A stretch of 64,000 nt of DNA, taken from contig NZ_CP049867.1 in NCBI RefSeq assembly GCF_011299595.1, forward strand, positions 3,410,001 through 3,474,000, written 5' to 3'. Position 1 is the first letter of the stretch. Each line of letters starts with the position of its first letter. Of the stretch, positions 63,370 to 64,000 are shown in pieces. The notes beneath the pieces were generated by a model. It saw only the letters and a program-made list of their open reading frames with translations. It ran no database searches and was not told the DNA's origin. This stretch comes from Nocardioides sp. HDW12B (lineage in GTDB: Bacteria; Actinomycetota; Actinomycetes; Propionibacteriales; Nocardioidaceae). A program made the translations under genes and the position numbers.

Positions 63370-64000
63370 CTAGAGGATCGCGCCCGGGGTGTACGACGCC
63401 TCCGCGGGGTGCTGCTCGACGAGCTGCTCGACGCGGGCCACCACGGCGCGGACCTGGTCGACGGCGGCGCCGGTGAAGGCGATCGGCTCGGCCACCAGCG
63501 CTGCGAGGTCGGCCGCGGACAGCCCGAGCGAGGGGTCGGCGGCGAGGCGGGCGAAGACGTCGTTCTCGGCCTGGCCGCGGCGCATGTCGAGGGCCACCCC
63601 GACGGCGGCCTTCTTGATCGACTCGTGGGCGGTCTCGCGACCGACCCCGGCCCGCACGGCGGCCATGAGCACCTTGGTGGTGGCCAGGAACGGCAGGTAG
63701 CGGTCGAGCTCGCGCTGGACCACGGCCGGGAAGGCGCCGAACTCGTCGAGCACCGTCAGGAACGTCTGGAACAGCCCGTCGATGGCGAAGAACGCGTCGG
63801 GCAGCGCGACCCGGCGCACCACCGAGCAGGACACGTCGCCCTCGTTCCACTGGTCACCGGCGAGCTCGCCGACCATGGAGAGGTAGCCGCGCAGCACCAC
63901 CGCCAGGCCGTTGACGCGCTCGCAGGAGCGGGTGTTCATCTTGTGCGGCATCGCGCTGGAGCCGACCTGCCCCTCCTTGAAGCCCTCGGTGACCAGCTCG
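63370..64000 (-). CDS. purB: Adenylosuccinate lyase, C-terminal part (partial)
   Basis: The last 209 residues of the lyase that makes AMP and AICAR in purine synthesis. The signature GSSAMPHKMNTRSCERVNGLA begins near the window end, with the catalytic serine loop. ALPDAFFAIDGLFQTFLTVLDEF and ATTKVLMAAVRAGVGRETAHE continue the family fold. The N-terminal part lies beyond 64000. The terminal part shows the usual helical domain. Copy B of the dispersed palindrome follows the stop. Confidence 0.95.
   Translation of the reverse strand, partial: ELVTEGFKEGQVGSSAMPHKMNTRSCERVNGLAVVLRGYLSMVGELAGDQWNEGDVSCSVVRRVALPDAFFAIDGLFQTFLTVLDEFGAFPAVVQRELDRYLPFLATTKVLMAAVRAGVGRETAHESIKKAAVGVALDMRRGQAENDVFARLAADPSLGLSAADLAALVAEPIAFTGAAVDQVRAVVARVEQLVEQHPAEASYTPGAIL

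Overview
The window comes from a high-GC actinobacterium. Evidence: strong G/C bias at third codon positions, many GTG starts, WhiB and PonA2, a small SRP RNA, chained 4-base ATGA/GTGA gene overlaps, and many start codons only 6-7 bases after a TANNNT box (leaderless mRNAs). The gene content fits Nocardioides or a close relative in the Propionibacteriales; this genus-level call is inference. From acs to dnaX the order matches, from memory, the Mycobacterium tuberculosis Rv3667-Rv3721c block. That shared set is acs, holin-like protein, marP, CoA-Nudix, TlpA, nth, crp, MBL hydrolase, RidA, two ArsA ATPases, whiB4-like, ponA2, metallophosphoesterase, asd, ask, recR, ybaB and dnaX.

Layout. 1-2.7 kb: acetate uptake and activation (actP end, acs). 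2.8-6.7 kb: a minus-strand envelope and repair operon. 6.8-9.9 kb: Crp, an MBL hydrolase, a Nudix enzyme, RidA and a 51-aa DUF4177 gene. 10-13.3 kb: two modules that interrupt the mycobacterial order, a cobalamin-binding histidine kinase and a CoA-transferase (scoAB). 13.4-20.2 kb: ArsA pair, WhiB, PonA2, YqeY, phosphoesterase. 20.3-22.4 kb: tRNA-Pro, an alpha/beta hydrolase and a membrane protein. 22.4-29.4 kb: aspartate pathway (ask-asd), DUF5063, recR-ybaB-dnaX and the SRP RNA. 29.5-33.4 kb: ackA-pta, an acetyltransferase, tRNA-Ser(GGA). 33.5-41.4 kb: two tiny genes, then a minus-strand gene train with a circadian-clock-like Kai operon. 41.6-49.6 kb: LytR_C protein, K+/H+ antiporter, aminotransferase, secreted metalloprotease, GlsB-like protein and a Tat-exported molybdenum hydroxylase pair. 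49.7-51.6 kb: tRNA-Ser(CGA), tadA pair, upp. 51.6-64 kb: two ECF sigma/membrane-protein pairs on either side of the pntAB transhydrogenase and a run of accessory genes, ending in the 3' part of purB.

The most interesting locus is 34264-39196. Five overlapping minus-strand genes encode a receiver protein with a KaiA/RsbU-like C-terminal helical domain, KaiB, a two-domain KaiC with all three known phosphosites, and two soluble histidine kinases. This is an apparently complete input-oscillator-output set outside the cyanobacteria. A second notable gene is the sensor kinase at 9973-11727. It carries the W-x9-E-H signature of CarH/LitR-type adenosylcobalamin light sensors joined to an ATPase domain whose phospho-acceptor His is replaced by Arg.

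Non-coding structure is rich. There is a dispersed palindrome in two copies, each between the end of a minus-strand gene and an ECF sigma gene. There is also a 25-bp palindrome plus 17-bp tandem repeats behind the Kai operon, a three-tier palindrome between the SRP RNA and dnaX, and dyads in several promoters. No stretch over 300 bases lacks a gene or RNA. All calls come from reading the sequence; no database search was run.
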